The position numbers and the translations under genes are program-made. DNA of 64,000 nt from Prosthecodimorpha hirschii. Its GTDB lineage: Bacteria > Pseudomonadota > Alphaproteobacteria > Rhizobiales > Ancalomicrobiaceae. The DNA lies in the NCBI RefSeq assembly GCF_001305515.1, contig NZ_LJYW01000001.1, positions 4,882,049 through 4,946,048 on the forward strand. Direction: 5' to 3'. Below are positions 25,510-33,341 of this stretch, one piece after another (the first letter of the stretch is position 1; each line of letters opens with the position of its first letter). The notes under the pieces are model-generated. The model saw only the letters and a list, made by a program, of their open reading frames with translations. It did no database searches and was not told the origin of the DNA.

Positions 25510-26915
25510 CCCATCTCGCACCGCATTCCCGGCCGGAGCGCAGCGGAGAGCCGGGACCTACTCTGCCGGCGGCGCGCCGCAAGCGCTTGTTGCTACACGC
25601 GATCTTGATGCCGCTGCGAGGCGAGTGGGCCCCGGATCGGCGGCCCTTCGGGCCTTGTCCGGGGATGCGACCGGGGGATCGTGGGATGTGCCCAGAGATC
25701 CTAGGATGCGCCCCGGGAGATCTTGGGATGCGCCTAGAGATCATAGGATGCGCGGAGAGATCTCGGTGTGCCCATGCAGATCTCGGCGCTCCCGTGCATC
25801 TGCCAGGGAACGCACCATCTCGCACCGCATTCCAGGCCGGAGCGGAGTTCGCGAAGGGCTGCCCATCTCGCACCGCATTCCCGGCCGGAGCGACAGCGGA
25901 GAGCCGGGACCTACTCGCTCCTCAACTTGCCGCAAATCTTCGCGTCCTCCGCGATCTTGACGCTGCTGCGATGCGAGTAGGCCCCGGATCGGCGGCCCTG
26001 CGGGCCTTGTCCGGGGATGCGACCGGGGGGAGCTTAGGATGCACCCAGAGATCATAGGATGCGCCCCGGGAGATCTTGGGATGCGCCCAGTGATCATTGG
26101 ATGTGCGGGGAGATCTCGGTGTCCTCATTGAGATGTCGGCATGCCCGTGGATCCGGGACGGAACGCACCATCTCGCACCGCATTCCCGGCCGGAGCGACA
26201 GCGGAGAGCCGGGACCTACTCTGCTGGCAGCGCGCCACAAGTGCCTGTCAATACATGTGATCTTGACGCTGCTGCGAGGCGAGTGGGCCCCGGATCGGCG
26301 GCCCTGCGGGCCTTGTCCGGGGATGCGACCGGGGAGATCTTAGGATGCACCCAGAGATCCTAGGATGCGCCCCGGGAGATCTTGGGATGCGCCCAAAGAT
26401 CATAGGATGCGCGGAGAGACCTCGGCATGCTCATGGAGATCTCGGCGCGCCCATGGATCCGGCGGGTTACGCACTATTTCGCACCGCATTCCCGGCCGGA
26501 GCGACAGCGGAGAGCCGGGACCTACTCTGCTGGCAGCGCGCCGCAAGTGCTTGTTGCTAAACGCGATCTTGATGCTGCTGCGAGGCGAGTGGGGCCCGGA
26601 TCGGCGGCCCTTCGGGCCTTGTCCGGGGATGCGACCGGGGGATCGTGGGATGCACCCAGAGATCATAGGATGCGCGAACAGATCTCGGCATGCCCACGCA
26701 GATCTCGGCGCGCCCGCGGATCCGGGACAGAGCGCACCATCTCGCACCGCATTCCCGGCCGGAGCGACAGCGGAGAGCCGGGACCTACTCTGCTGGCAGC
26801 GCGCCACAAGTACCTGTCAATACATGTGATCTTGATGCTGCTGCGATGCGAGTAGGCCCCGGATCGGCGGCCCTGCGGGCCTTGTCCGGGGATGCGACCG
26901 GGGGGATCGGGTGTG
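25510..26915. repeat. Five roughly 300-bp modules of dispersed repeats between terminase and portal
   Basis: Modules begin at about 25512, 25864, 26169, 26475 and 26738, and a partial copy sits at 25814. Each has block A (CTCGCACCGCATTCCCGGCC and GGAGAGCCGGGACCTACT), block B (GATCTTGATGCTGCTGCGA, then CCCCGGATCGGCGGCCC, TTCGGGCCTTGTCCGGGG, a hairpin), and block C, a string of short subrepeats such as GAGATCATAGGATGCGC and AGATCTTGGGATGCGCC. Spacing is 262-353 bp. Open frames in this stretch are repeat-derived, lack ribosome binding sites and are not annotated. Confidence 0.93.
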
Positions 26916-26919
26916 CCTC

Positions 26920-27010
26920 CCACGACTGATGCGCAAGCCCACGACTGATGCGCAAGCCCAAGACTGATGCGCAAGCCCGGGACTGATGCGCATACCCGGG
27001 ACTGTTGCGG
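26920..27010. repeat. Five tandem 19-bp repeats
   Basis: Units of CCACGACTGATGCGCAAGC start at 26920, 26939, 26958, 26977 and 26996. The first three are almost identical; the fourth and fifth diverge. They end 81 bp before the portal ATG, so they occupy the place of its leader. Confidence 0.9.
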
Positions 27011-27091
27011 CCGCGCCATCGCGGGGGGCTGTCCATGTCGCGGGCGTCGACGCGGCCGCTTCCCTGTTTCCCCCATCCTTCGGAGACGTTC

Positions 27092-28267
27092 ATGACCCGC
27101 CTCGACTGGCTTGCCGGGCTGCGCCGCCGCGCGGCCGCCGCCGACACCAAGGCGTCGCGGACTGCGCCGCTGATCGCCTTCCAGGCGCATGGCCGGCCGG
27201 TCTGGACGCCGCGCGACTATGCGGCCCTGGCGCGCGAGGGTTTCCTGCGCAATCCGGTCGTGCATCGGTCGGTGCGGCTGATCGCCGAAAGCGCGGCCTC
27301 GATGACCTGGATCGCCTATGACGGCGCGGCGGAACTCGACGCGCATCCGCTGCTCGACCTCTTGGCGCGGCCGCATCCCGGCCAGTCGGGCCGGGCCTTC
27401 ATGGAGGCGGTCTATGGGCACCTGCTGGTCGCCGGCAATGCCTGGATCGAGCGGGTCGATGTGGACGGGGTCCCACGCGAACTGCATGCCCTGCGCCCCG
27501 ACCGGGTGCGCGTGGTGCCCGGGCCGGAGGGCTGGCCGGAGGCCTGGGACTATACGGTCGGCGAGCGCACCCATCGCTTCCTGCGCCCCGACCGGCCCGG
27601 CGCGCCGCCGCCGATCCTGCAGCTCGCGCTGTTCCACCCGCTCTCCGACCATTACGGCCTGGCGCCGCTGGAGGCCGCCCAGGTCTCGCTCGACGTGCAC
27701 AACGCCGCCTCCGCCTGGGCGAAGGCGCTGATCGACAATTCGGCCCGGCCGTCCGGCGCGCTGGTCTATCAGCCGAAGGATGGCGGCAATCTGACCGACG
27801 ACCAGTTCCAGCGGCTGAAGCGGGAACTGGAGGAGGGCTTCCAGGGCGCCCGCAATGCCGGCCGGCCGCTGCTCCTGGAAGGCGGGCTCGACTGGCGCGC
27901 GATGGGCTATTCGCCGAAGGATCTCGACTTCATCGAGGCCAAGCGCGAGGCCGCCCGCGAGATCGCGCTCGCCTTCGGGGTGCCGCCCATGCTGCTCGGC
28001 ATTCCGGGCGACAACACCTATTCGAACTACCAGGAGGCCAACCGCGCCTTCTGGCACCAGACCGTGCTGCCGCTCGCCGCCCGCACCGCCGATGCGCTCT
28101 CCGCCTGGCTGAGCCCGGCCGACCGCCCGGTCCGGTTCGCCCACGATACCGACGCCGTCGAGGCGCTCGCCGCCGACCGCGACCGCATCTGGACCCGCAT
28201 CGCCGCCGCCGACTTCCTCTCCGAGGACGAGAAGCGCGCCGCCGTCGGCTACGGGCCGCGCGGGTAG
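27092..28267 (+). CDS. Phage/GTA portal protein (HK97 family)
   Basis: 391 residues. The dodecameric portal is the DNA entry point of the capsid. Family blocks: NPVVHRSVRLIAESAASM at about 55-72, GHLLVAGNAWIERV, ELHALRPDRVRVVP, HPLSDHYGLAPLEAAQVSLD, FIEAKREAAREIALAFGVPP and GIPGDNTYSNYQEANRAFW. The length is typical for RcGTA g3 (about 390-400). The start at 27092 follows CGGAGA; the open frame reaches back to 27005 across the 19-bp repeats but is not conserved there. Confidence 0.95.
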   Translation: MTRLDWLAGLRRRAAAADTKASRTAPLIAFQAHGRPVWTPRDYAALAREGFLRNPVVHRSVRLIAESAASMTWIAYDGAAELDAHPLLDLLARPHPGQSGRAFMEAVYGHLLVAGNAWIERVDVDGVPRELHALRPDRVRVVPGPEGWPEAWDYTVGERTHRFLRPDRPGAPPPILQLALFHPLSDHYGLAPLEAAQVSLDVHNAASAWAKALIDNSARPSGALVYQPKDGGNLTDDQFQRLKRELEEGFQGARNAGRPLLLEGGLDWRAMGYSPKDLDFIEAKREAAREIALAFGVPPMLLGIPGDNTYSNYQEANRAFWHQTVLPLAARTADALSAWLSPADRPVRFAHDTDAVEALAADRDRIWTRIAAADFLSEDEKRAAVGYGPRG

Positions 28268-28329
28268 GGACGGGGTCGGGGCGGGCGACCTGGTGAGCCG
28301 GACCGCGGGCTGATCGTGTTGACGCGGGA

Positions 28330-28470
28330 TCGACCCCCTCATCCGCCCTTCGGGCACCTTCTCCCCCCTTGGGGGGGGCGAAGGGGAGAACCCGTTGATG
28401 GATCGGGGGAAAAGGCGACCGTCGGGGCCTCGATTCCATCCCCTTCCGGCCCTTGGGGGAGAGGCGCGGG
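28330..28470. repeat. Palindromic intergenic repeat after the portal gene
   Basis: One copy of the CCCCTCATCCGCCC/CTTCTCCCCCC family lies at 28333-28395, followed by the block CCCGTTGATGGATCG and a degenerate half at 28436-28465. The same tail block recurs at 33450 and 33730. Confidence 0.85.
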
Positions 28471-28497
28471 CGCGCCGCAAAGCCGAGAGAGGTGGCC

Positions 28498-28683
28498 ATG
28501 AACGAGCTTTTTGCGGTCTTCGCCGAGCGTGGGGACCTGGCGCATGTGGCGCTGTTTCTGTGGGCGTCGGGGGCGAGCGGGCTGCTCGTCTGGACCTGCA
28601 AGGAACTGGCGGCCTCCAACCGCCGCTTCAACGACTTCGTTTCCGAGATCGCCCGGCTGACGCGCGTCTTCGACGAGGAATGA
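28498..28683 (+). CDS. Small GTA-cluster membrane protein (g3.5 position)
   Basis: 61 residues with a hydrophobic segment at about 15-33 (LAHVALFLWASGASGLLVW) and a polar C-terminal helix (SNRRFNDFVSEIARLTRVF). It occupies the slot between portal and prohead protease where RcGTA has the small g3.5 gene. GAGAGG lies 5 nt before the ATG. The last 14 codons and the stop are duplicated immediately downstream (28636-28700 and 28702-28766). The function is unknown. Confidence 0.75.
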   Translation: MNELFAVFAERGDLAHVALFLWASGASGLLVWTCKELAASNRRFNDFVSEIARLTRVFDEE

Positions 28684-28766
28684 GCGCGGCCTTCGATCCG
28701 TTTCGTTTCCGCGATCGCCCGGCTGACCCGCGTCTTCGACGAGGCGTGAGCGCGGCTTTCGATCCG
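28636..28766. repeat. Tandem 66-bp duplication of a gene's 3' end
   Basis: 28636-28700 and 28702-28766 are 65-nt copies with about five differences. Both keep the end of the small membrane gene including its TGA and the first bases after it. The second copy has no start codon. Confidence 0.9.
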
Positions 28767-28791
28767 TCTTCCCAGCCCCAAGAGGTGTTGC

Positions 28792-28926
28792 ATGACCGCC
28801 CTGATCGCGCTGATCCGGCCCGCGCGGGCCGACCACCAGTCCGTCTTCGCCCGCTTCGCCGAGGCGCTCGGACGCCGGGCGCGGGTGCGCGTCCGGCGCA
28901 AGCCCGGCGATGCGGAGGCCGCCTGA
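28792..28926 (+). CDS. Very small basic protein in the GTA cluster
   Basis: 44 residues, MTALIALIRPARADHQSVFA then RFAEALGRRARVRVRRKPGD. AAGAGGTG lies 8 nt before the ATG, and its stop lies 1 nt before the prohead protease start. It is basic and probably helical, with no known family. The tight spacing and the good ribosome binding site support expression. Confidence 0.55.
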   Translation: MTALIALIRPARADHQSVFARFAEALGRRARVRVRRKPGDAEAA

Positions 28927-28927
28927 C

Positions 28928-29476
28928 ATGGCGGGTCTGGCCGCCGCGCCGGAGGTGAAGCGGGCCGTCGCGCCGCTCGCCGATGTCGATCCGGATGGAA
29001 GCTTTGCCGGCTATGCGAGCCTGTTCGGTGCGGTCGATCTCGCCGGCGACCAGGTCGAGCGCGGCGCCTTCGCGGCCTCGATCGCCCGGCGCGGCGCGGG
29101 CGGCATCAAGATGCTCTGGCATCACGATCCGGCCGAACCGATCGGCCGCTGGCTGTCGGTCGAGGAGGACGGCCGCGGCCTGCGGGTCAAGGGCCGGTTG
29201 CTGCCCGAGATCGGCCGGGCGCGCGAGGCGCTGGCGCTGCTGCGCGCCGGCGTGCTCGACGGGCTCTCGATCGGCTTCCGGACCGTGAAGGCCGTCCGGG
29301 AACCGCGCAGCGCCCGCCGGCGCCTGATCGAGATCGACCTCTGGGAGATCTCGCTGGTCACCTTCCCGATGCTGCCCGACGCCCGCGTCTCGGCGGTCAA
29401 GACCGCCGCGCCGCCGCACGGCCTCCGGCTCGCCCGCACCATCCGGGCCGCCGCCCGATCCATGACCCGGCCCTGA
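28928..29476 (+). CDS. HK97-type prohead protease
   Basis: 182 residues. This serine protease cleaves capsid scaffolding and capsid N-termini during head maturation. The N-terminal part has FAGYASLFGAVDLAGDQVE. The catalytic His is in MLWHHDPAEPIGRW (about 65), the catalytic Ser in LDGLSIGFRT (about 118), and the acidic partner in the LWEISLVTFPM region. The length is normal. GGAGG lies about 11 nt upstream, inside the end of the preceding small gene. Confidence 0.95.
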   Translation: MAGLAAAPEVKRAVAPLADVDPDGSFAGYASLFGAVDLAGDQVERGAFAASIARRGAGGIKMLWHHDPAEPIGRWLSVEEDGRGLRVKGRLLPEIGRAREALALLRAGVLDGLSIGFRTVKAVREPRSARRRLIEIDLWEISLVTFPMLPDARVSAVKTAAPPHGLRLARTIRAAARSMTRP

Positions 29477-29537
29477 ACCGGGCCGCCAACCCCACCCCCC
29501 ACGCTTCCCAGAGACCCTCGAACCCGACGAGTATGCG

Positions 29538-30821
29538 ATGACCGATTGCCAGACCGCGGCTCCCGAAACCAAGGCCGCCGCCGCTCCGCCCGCCGCCGCC
29601 CGCCCGGTCGATGCCGAGGTGACGCTCGCCTTCCAGGACTTCATGGGCGCCTTCGAGGCGTTCCGCGACACCAACGACCGCCGGCTTGCCGAACTGGAGC
29701 GCCGCGGCGCGCCCGACGTGGTCACGGTCGAGAAGCTCGACCGGATCGACCGCGCGCTCGACGAGCAGAAGCGGCTCGTCGACGACCTGGCGCTCAAGGC
29801 CGCCCGGCCGCGCCTCGGCGCGGGCAATGACGACCGGCGCGCCGAGCCGACCGAGCACAAGCGCGCCTTCGACGCCTATGTCCGCGGCGGCGTCGAGACC
29901 GGCCTGAAGCAGATCGAGGCCAAGGCGCTGTCGGTCGGCTCGAACCAGGACGGCGGCTATCTGGTGCCGGCCGAGCTCGAGCGTGAGGTGACCCGCCGGC
30001 TCGGCGATCTGTCGCCGATCCGCGCCATCGCGGGCAACCGCCAGGTCTCGGCCTCCGTCTACAACAAGCCCTTCTCGCCGACCGGGCCGGCGGTCGGCTG
30101 GGTCGCCGAGACCGCGTCGCGGCCGGAGACCGCGAGCCCGCAGCTGCAGCTGCTCGCCTTCCCGACCATGGAACTCTACGCCATGCCGTCGGCGACCGGC
30201 GCGCTGCTCGACGATGCCGCCGTCGACATCGACCAGTGGATCGCCGAGGAGGTCGAGCAGGCCTTCGCCGAGCAGGAGGGCACCGCCTTCGTGACCGGCG
30301 ACGGCGTGGCCAAGCCGAAGGGCTTCCTGGCCTACACCAAGGTCGCCAATGCGTCCTGGAGCTGGGGCAATCTCGGCTATCTGGCGACCGGCGTCTCCGG
30401 CGCCTTCGCGGCGTCCAACCCGTCCGACAAGCTGGTCGATCTGGTCTATGCGCTGAAATCCGGCTACCGGCAGAACGCCCATTGGGTGATGAGCCGCAAG
30501 ACCCAGGCGGAGATCCGCAAGCTGAAGGACGCCCAGGGCACCTATCTCTGGCAGCCGCCGGCCGCGGCCGGCGCGCAGGCGACGCTGATGAACTTCCCGG
30601 TCGCCGAATCCGAGGACATGCCGGCGATCGCGGCCGACAGCTTCGCGATCGCCTTCGGCGACTTCCGCCGCGGCTACCTGGTCGTCGACCGGATCGGCAT
30701 CCGCGTGCTGCGCGATCCCTATTCGGCCAAGCCCTACGTGCTGTTCTACACGACCAAGCGCGTCGGCGGCGGCATGCAGGATTTCGACGCGATCAAGCTG
30801 ATGAAGTTCGGCGCCAGCTGA
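29538..30821 (+). CDS. HK97-fold major capsid protein
   Basis: 427 residues. An N-terminal delta domain, about 1-110, is predicted coiled coil (RRLAELERRG and KLDRIDRALDEQKRLVDDLA) and is removed on maturation. The capsid fold starts at about 115 with HKRAFDAYVRGG, then GSNQDGGYLVPAELEREV, GWVAETASRPETASPQLQ, EQEGTAFVTGDGVAKPKGFL and the end GGGMQDFDAIKLMKF. This is the usual GTA/HK97 arrangement with protease upstream. No strong ribosome binding site is visible. Confidence 0.96.
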   Translation: MTDCQTAAPETKAAAAPPAAARPVDAEVTLAFQDFMGAFEAFRDTNDRRLAELERRGAPDVVTVEKLDRIDRALDEQKRLVDDLALKAARPRLGAGNDDRRAEPTEHKRAFDAYVRGGVETGLKQIEAKALSVGSNQDGGYLVPAELEREVTRRLGDLSPIRAIAGNRQVSASVYNKPFSPTGPAVGWVAETASRPETASPQLQLLAFPTMELYAMPSATGALLDDAAVDIDQWIAEEVEQAFAEQEGTAFVTGDGVAKPKGFLAYTKVANASWSWGNLGYLATGVSGAFAASNPSDKLVDLVYALKSGYRQNAHWVMSRKTQAEIRKLKDAQGTYLWQPPAAAGAQATLMNFPVAESEDMPAIAADSFAIAFGDFRRGYLVVDRIGIRVLRDPYSAKPYVLFYTTKRVGGGMQDFDAIKLMKFGAS

Positions 30822-30993
30822 CGCGCCGGGTCGCACGACCGTCCCTCGCGCCCGTCCCCGGAGCCGCGATCCCGCACCCGCCCGCCGGGCGGTGGCGGGC
30901 GGCCGCCCCGGGGGCGGGAACCGCCGCATCCCCGCGGCGCCGGCACCGCGGCGCCGCCCGCCCTGGTTCGCCACCTGACCTTCCGGAGCGATC

Positions 30994-31569
30994 ATGACCG
31001 CCGCCCTCATCACGCCGCCGGCCGTCGAGCCGGTTCTGCTCGCCGAGGCCAAGGCGCATCTGCGCCTCGACCATTCCGACGACGACCTGGTCGTCTCCGC
31101 GCTGCTGGTCGCCGCCCGCAGCCTGATCGAATCCCGGCTCGGCACGCTGATGATCCGGCAGGGCTGGCGCTTCTATCTCGACCGCTGGCCGGCCTCCGGC
31201 ATGGTCCGGCTGCCGCTCGGGCCGCTCGTCTCGGTCGACCGGATCACCGTCTACGGCGCCTCCGGCATGCCGGCCGAACTGGCGCCGGCGCAGTACCGGG
31301 TCGACACGGCCGGCGATCCGCCGCGCATCGCGCTCGCGCCCGGCACCGTGCTGGCACCCGGCGTGGCGATCAACGGCATCGAGATCGACGTGACGGTCGG
31401 CTTCGGCCTGTCCGGTGTCGACGTGCCGCAGCCCTTGCGCCGGGCGCAATTGATGCTCGCCGCGCGCTGGTTCGAGAACCCGCAGGGCACCACGATCGGC
31501 ATCGTGCCGGCGGCGATCGCCGACGAGGTCGAGGTGCTGATCGCGCCCTGGCGGCGGGTGCGGCTGTGA
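30994..31569 (+). CDS. Head-tail connector protein (g6 type)
   Basis: 191 residues. The N-terminal half is the gp6-like helical connector: LAEAKAHLRLDHSDDDLVVS, then AARSLIESRLG. The C-terminal half is beta-rich (GWRFYLDRWPASGMVRLPLG). It forms a ring beneath the portal. CGGAGCG lies just before the ATG. Its stop overlaps the next start (GTGA). Confidence 0.93.
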   Translation: MTAALITPPAVEPVLLAEAKAHLRLDHSDDDLVVSALLVAARSLIESRLGTLMIRQGWRFYLDRWPASGMVRLPLGPLVSVDRITVYGASGMPAELAPAQYRVDTAGDPPRIALAPGTVLAPGVAINGIEIDVTVGFGLSGVDVPQPLRRAQLMLAARWFENPQGTTIGIVPAAIADEVEVLIAPWRRVRL

Positions 31570-31895
31570 GGGCGGGGGCCAAGTCCCTCCACCCCGGGCG
31601 GCTCACCAAGGTCGTGACGCTCGAACGGGCGGCGACCGCACCGTCCGGCGACACGGTCTGGACCGCGGACGGCACGCTGCGCGCCGGGATCGAGCCGGTC
31701 GGGGCGGGTGAGCGCGAACTCGCCGGCCATGTCGAGGGCACCGCGACGCACCGCATCCTGCTCAACGGCCGCGCCGCGGTGACCAGCCGCGACCGGCTCG
31801 TGCTCGGCGACCGCCGGTTCCGCATCCTGGCCGCCTACGATCCCGACGAGACCGGCCGCTGGCTCGTCTGCCTGGTCGAGGAGGCGTCCCGATGA
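31566..31895 (+). CDS. Phage head closure/adaptor protein (g7 type)
   Basis: 109 residues starting at GTG within the stop of the preceding gene. The sequence HPGRLTKVVTLERAA, the segment GIEPVGAGERELAGHVEGTA and the ending RFRILAAYDPDETGRWLVCL match the head-tail adaptor (SPP1 gp16-like) family. It closes the head after packaging and joins it to the tail. Confidence 0.9.
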   Translation: MRAGAKSLHPGRLTKVVTLERAATAPSGDTVWTADGTLRAGIEPVGAGERELAGHVEGTATHRILLNGRAAVTSRDRLVLGDRRFRILAAYDPDETGRWLVCLVEEASR

Positions 31896-32305
31896 GCCAC
31901 GATGCCGGTTCGCAACTCCTGGCCGCGCTGCGCGCCCGCCTCGTCGCGGATGCCGCCCTGGAGGCCCTGCTCGGCGGGCCCGGGCGCATCCATGACGGGC
32001 CGCCGCGCGACGCGGCGCTGCCCTATCTGGCGATCGACACGGTCGCCGGCCGGCCGATCGGCGGCGTCGGGCTCGACCTCGTCGAACACGAGATCGTCGT
32101 CTCGGCCTGGTCGCGGGCCGGCGGCAAGCGCGAGGCGCTGGCCCTGGCCGACCGGGTCGACCTGTCGCTCGCCGAGACGCCGCCGGCGCCGGCGGGCCAT
32201 CGCCTGGTCTCGCTGCGGCTCGACCGGCGCGATGCGCGGCTCGCCCGCGACCGCGTCACCGCCATCGCCACCCTGACCTTTCGCGCCGTGACCGAGGCGC
32301 CCTGA
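31892..32305 (+). CDS. Tail terminator-type protein, DUF3168 (g8 type)
   Basis: 137 residues overlapping the stop of the adaptor gene by 4 nt. Blocks LLAALRARLVADAALEALL, GPPRDAALPYLAIDTV, LVEHEIVVSAWSRAGGK and RDRVTAIATLTFRAVTE are those of the DUF3168 tail-completion family. It caps the tail tube at the head-proximal end. Confidence 0.9.
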   Translation: MSHDAGSQLLAALRARLVADAALEALLGGPGRIHDGPPRDAALPYLAIDTVAGRPIGGVGLDLVEHEIVVSAWSRAGGKREALALADRVDLSLAETPPAPAGHRLVSLRLDRRDARLARDRVTAIATLTFRAVTEAP

Positions 32306-32320
32306 CCCGAGGGGGACATC

Positions 32321-32734
32321 ATGGCCGTCCAGGCCGGCAAGGACCTGCTCCTGAAACTCGACGAGACCGCCACCGGCAGCTTCGTCACCGTCGCCGGCCT
32401 GCGCAGCCGCCGGCTCGCCTTCTCGACCGGCGCCGTCGACGTGACCCATGCCGACAGCCCCGACCGCTGGCGCGAACTGCTCGCCGGCGCCGCCGCCAAG
32501 CGGCTGTCGGTCTCCGGCGCGGGCGTGTTCAAGGACGCGCCGTCGGATGCCGCCGTGCGTCGCCTGTTCTTCGAGGCCCTGATCCGCCCCTGGCAGATCG
32601 TGCTGCCGGATTTCGGCACGCTGGAAGGCCCGTTCCAACTGGTCTCGCTCGACTATGCCGGCGACCACGAGGGCGAGATCAGCTGGGACATGGGCCTGGA
32701 ATCGGCCGGCGCCATCACCTTCACGGCCGCCTGA
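32321..32734 (+). CDS. Major tail tube protein, TP901-1 family (g9 type)
   Basis: 137 residues: GKDLLLKLDETATGSFVTVA, LRSRRLAFSTGAVDVTHADS, RWRELLAGAAAKRLSVSGAG and GDHEGEISWDMGLESAGAIT. This is the tail-tube fold of GTA/TP901-1 proteins, stacked as hexameric rings. GAGGGGGA lies 6 nt before the ATG. Confidence 0.93.
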   Translation: MAVQAGKDLLLKLDETATGSFVTVAGLRSRRLAFSTGAVDVTHADSPDRWRELLAGAAAKRLSVSGAGVFKDAPSDAAVRRLFFEALIRPWQIVLPDFGTLEGPFQLVSLDYAGDHEGEISWDMGLESAGAITFTAA

Positions 32735-32793
32735 CGCGCCCGGGCGCCCTGACCGCCAATGCGAGTCCACTTTCAACAACGAGGAGACAGCCG

Positions 32794-33180
32794 ATGCCCA
32801 ATGCACGACGGGGCGAGGTCGAGGCCGTGATCGACGGCCGGCCGCGCATTCTGGTCCTGACCCTCGGCGCGCTGGCCGAGCTGGAGGCGGCCTTCTCGGT
32901 CGCCGACATGGTCGCGCTCGGCGAGCGATTCGGCGCCGGGCGGCTCGCCGCGCTCGACCTGATCCGGCTGATCGGGGCCGGGCTGCGCGGCGCCGGGGAG
33001 GCAGTGACCGATCTCGACGTGGCCGCCATGCGCTTCGAGGACGGTGCGCTCGGCGCGGCCGGGCTGGCCGGGCGCCTGCTGGCCGCGACCTTCGGGCAGG
33101 CGCAGCCTGCCGGCGAAGGAGGGTCGTCGGTGGCGGCTGGCCCTTTTGCGGCGAGCCCTTTCCCTGGGACGACACCCTGA
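32794..33180 (+). CDS. GTA tail assembly chaperone, first frame (g10 type)
   Basis: 128 residues. ARRGEVEAVIDGRPRILVLT, then GALAELEAAFSVADMVALGE and LDLIRLIGAGLRGAGE place it in the GTA-TAC/g10 family, which lines up on the tape measure while the tube polymerises. GAGGAGA precedes the ATG. Near the 3' end lie two slippery heptamers, in frame: CCCTTTT at 33141-33147 and CCCTTTC at 33156-33162. A -1 slip there would extend the protein through the g10.1-type frame to 33341, giving a 182-residue fusion. Confidence 0.9.
   Translation: MPNARRGEVEAVIDGRPRILVLTLGALAELEAAFSVADMVALGERFGAGRLAALDLIRLIGAGLRGAGEAVTDLDVAAMRFEDGALGAAGLAGRLLAATFGQAQPAGEGGSSVAAGPFAASPFPGTTP
33141..33162 (+). promoter_or_regulatory. 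Candidate programmed -1 ribosomal frameshift site
   Basis: Two heptamers of the X XXY YYZ type in the zero frame: C CCT TTT (33141-33147) and C CCT TTC (33156-33162), 15 nt apart. Slippage at either moves ribosomes from the g10 frame into the g10.1 frame exactly where conserved g10.1 sequence begins (PFCGEPFPWDD). Confidence 0.55.
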
Positions 33181-33341
33181 GCTTCGTGGTCGGCCGGCTC
33201 GGCCTGGCGCCGTCCGCCTACTGGGCGATGACGCCACGCGAATTGTCGGTCGTGCTCGCCCCGCATGTCGGGCCGGCGCCGCTGCGCGCCGCCGATCTCG
33301 CCACCCTGGCGGCCCGCTATCCGGATCGGGCGCCCGGCTGA
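33147..33341 (+). CDS. g10.1-type tail chaperone reading frame lacking its own start
   Basis: The -1 frame encodes GEPFPWDDTLSFVVGRLGLA, PSAYWAMTPRELSVVLAP and a final LATLAARYPD, the signature of the rcc01693-like phage tail chaperone (FPWDE...FWAMTPREL). No ATG, GTG or TTG occurs in this frame between 32999 and the conserved motif. The first internal GTG, at 33186, would discard the FPWDD part and has no ribosome binding site. Expression as the C-terminal part of a frameshifted g10 product is therefore the best reading. Reinitiation at 33186, 6 nt after the g10 stop, is the alternative. Confidence 0.75.
   Translation, partial: CGEPFPWDDTLSFVVGRLGLAPSAYWAMTPRELSVVLAPHVGPAPLRAADLATLAARYPDRAPG

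Noticed and set aside
25493-26929. Several 70-155 codon frames inside the terminase-portal repeat array
   Set aside because: They repeat with the DNA modules, lack ribosome binding sites and show no protein conservation beyond the DNA repeat.
26920-27010. Possible CRISPR array
   Set aside because: The 19-bp units are directly adjacent with no spacers, and no cas genes are near.
26663-28480. Minus-strand open frame of 605 codons crossing the repeat modules and the portal gene
   Set aside because: Half of it is repeat sequence and half mirrors the portal gene, which has firm homology.
33186-33341. Independent g10.1 gene starting at GTG 33186
   Set aside because: It would lose the conserved FPWDD segment and has no ribosome binding site; kept only as an alternative to frameshifting.
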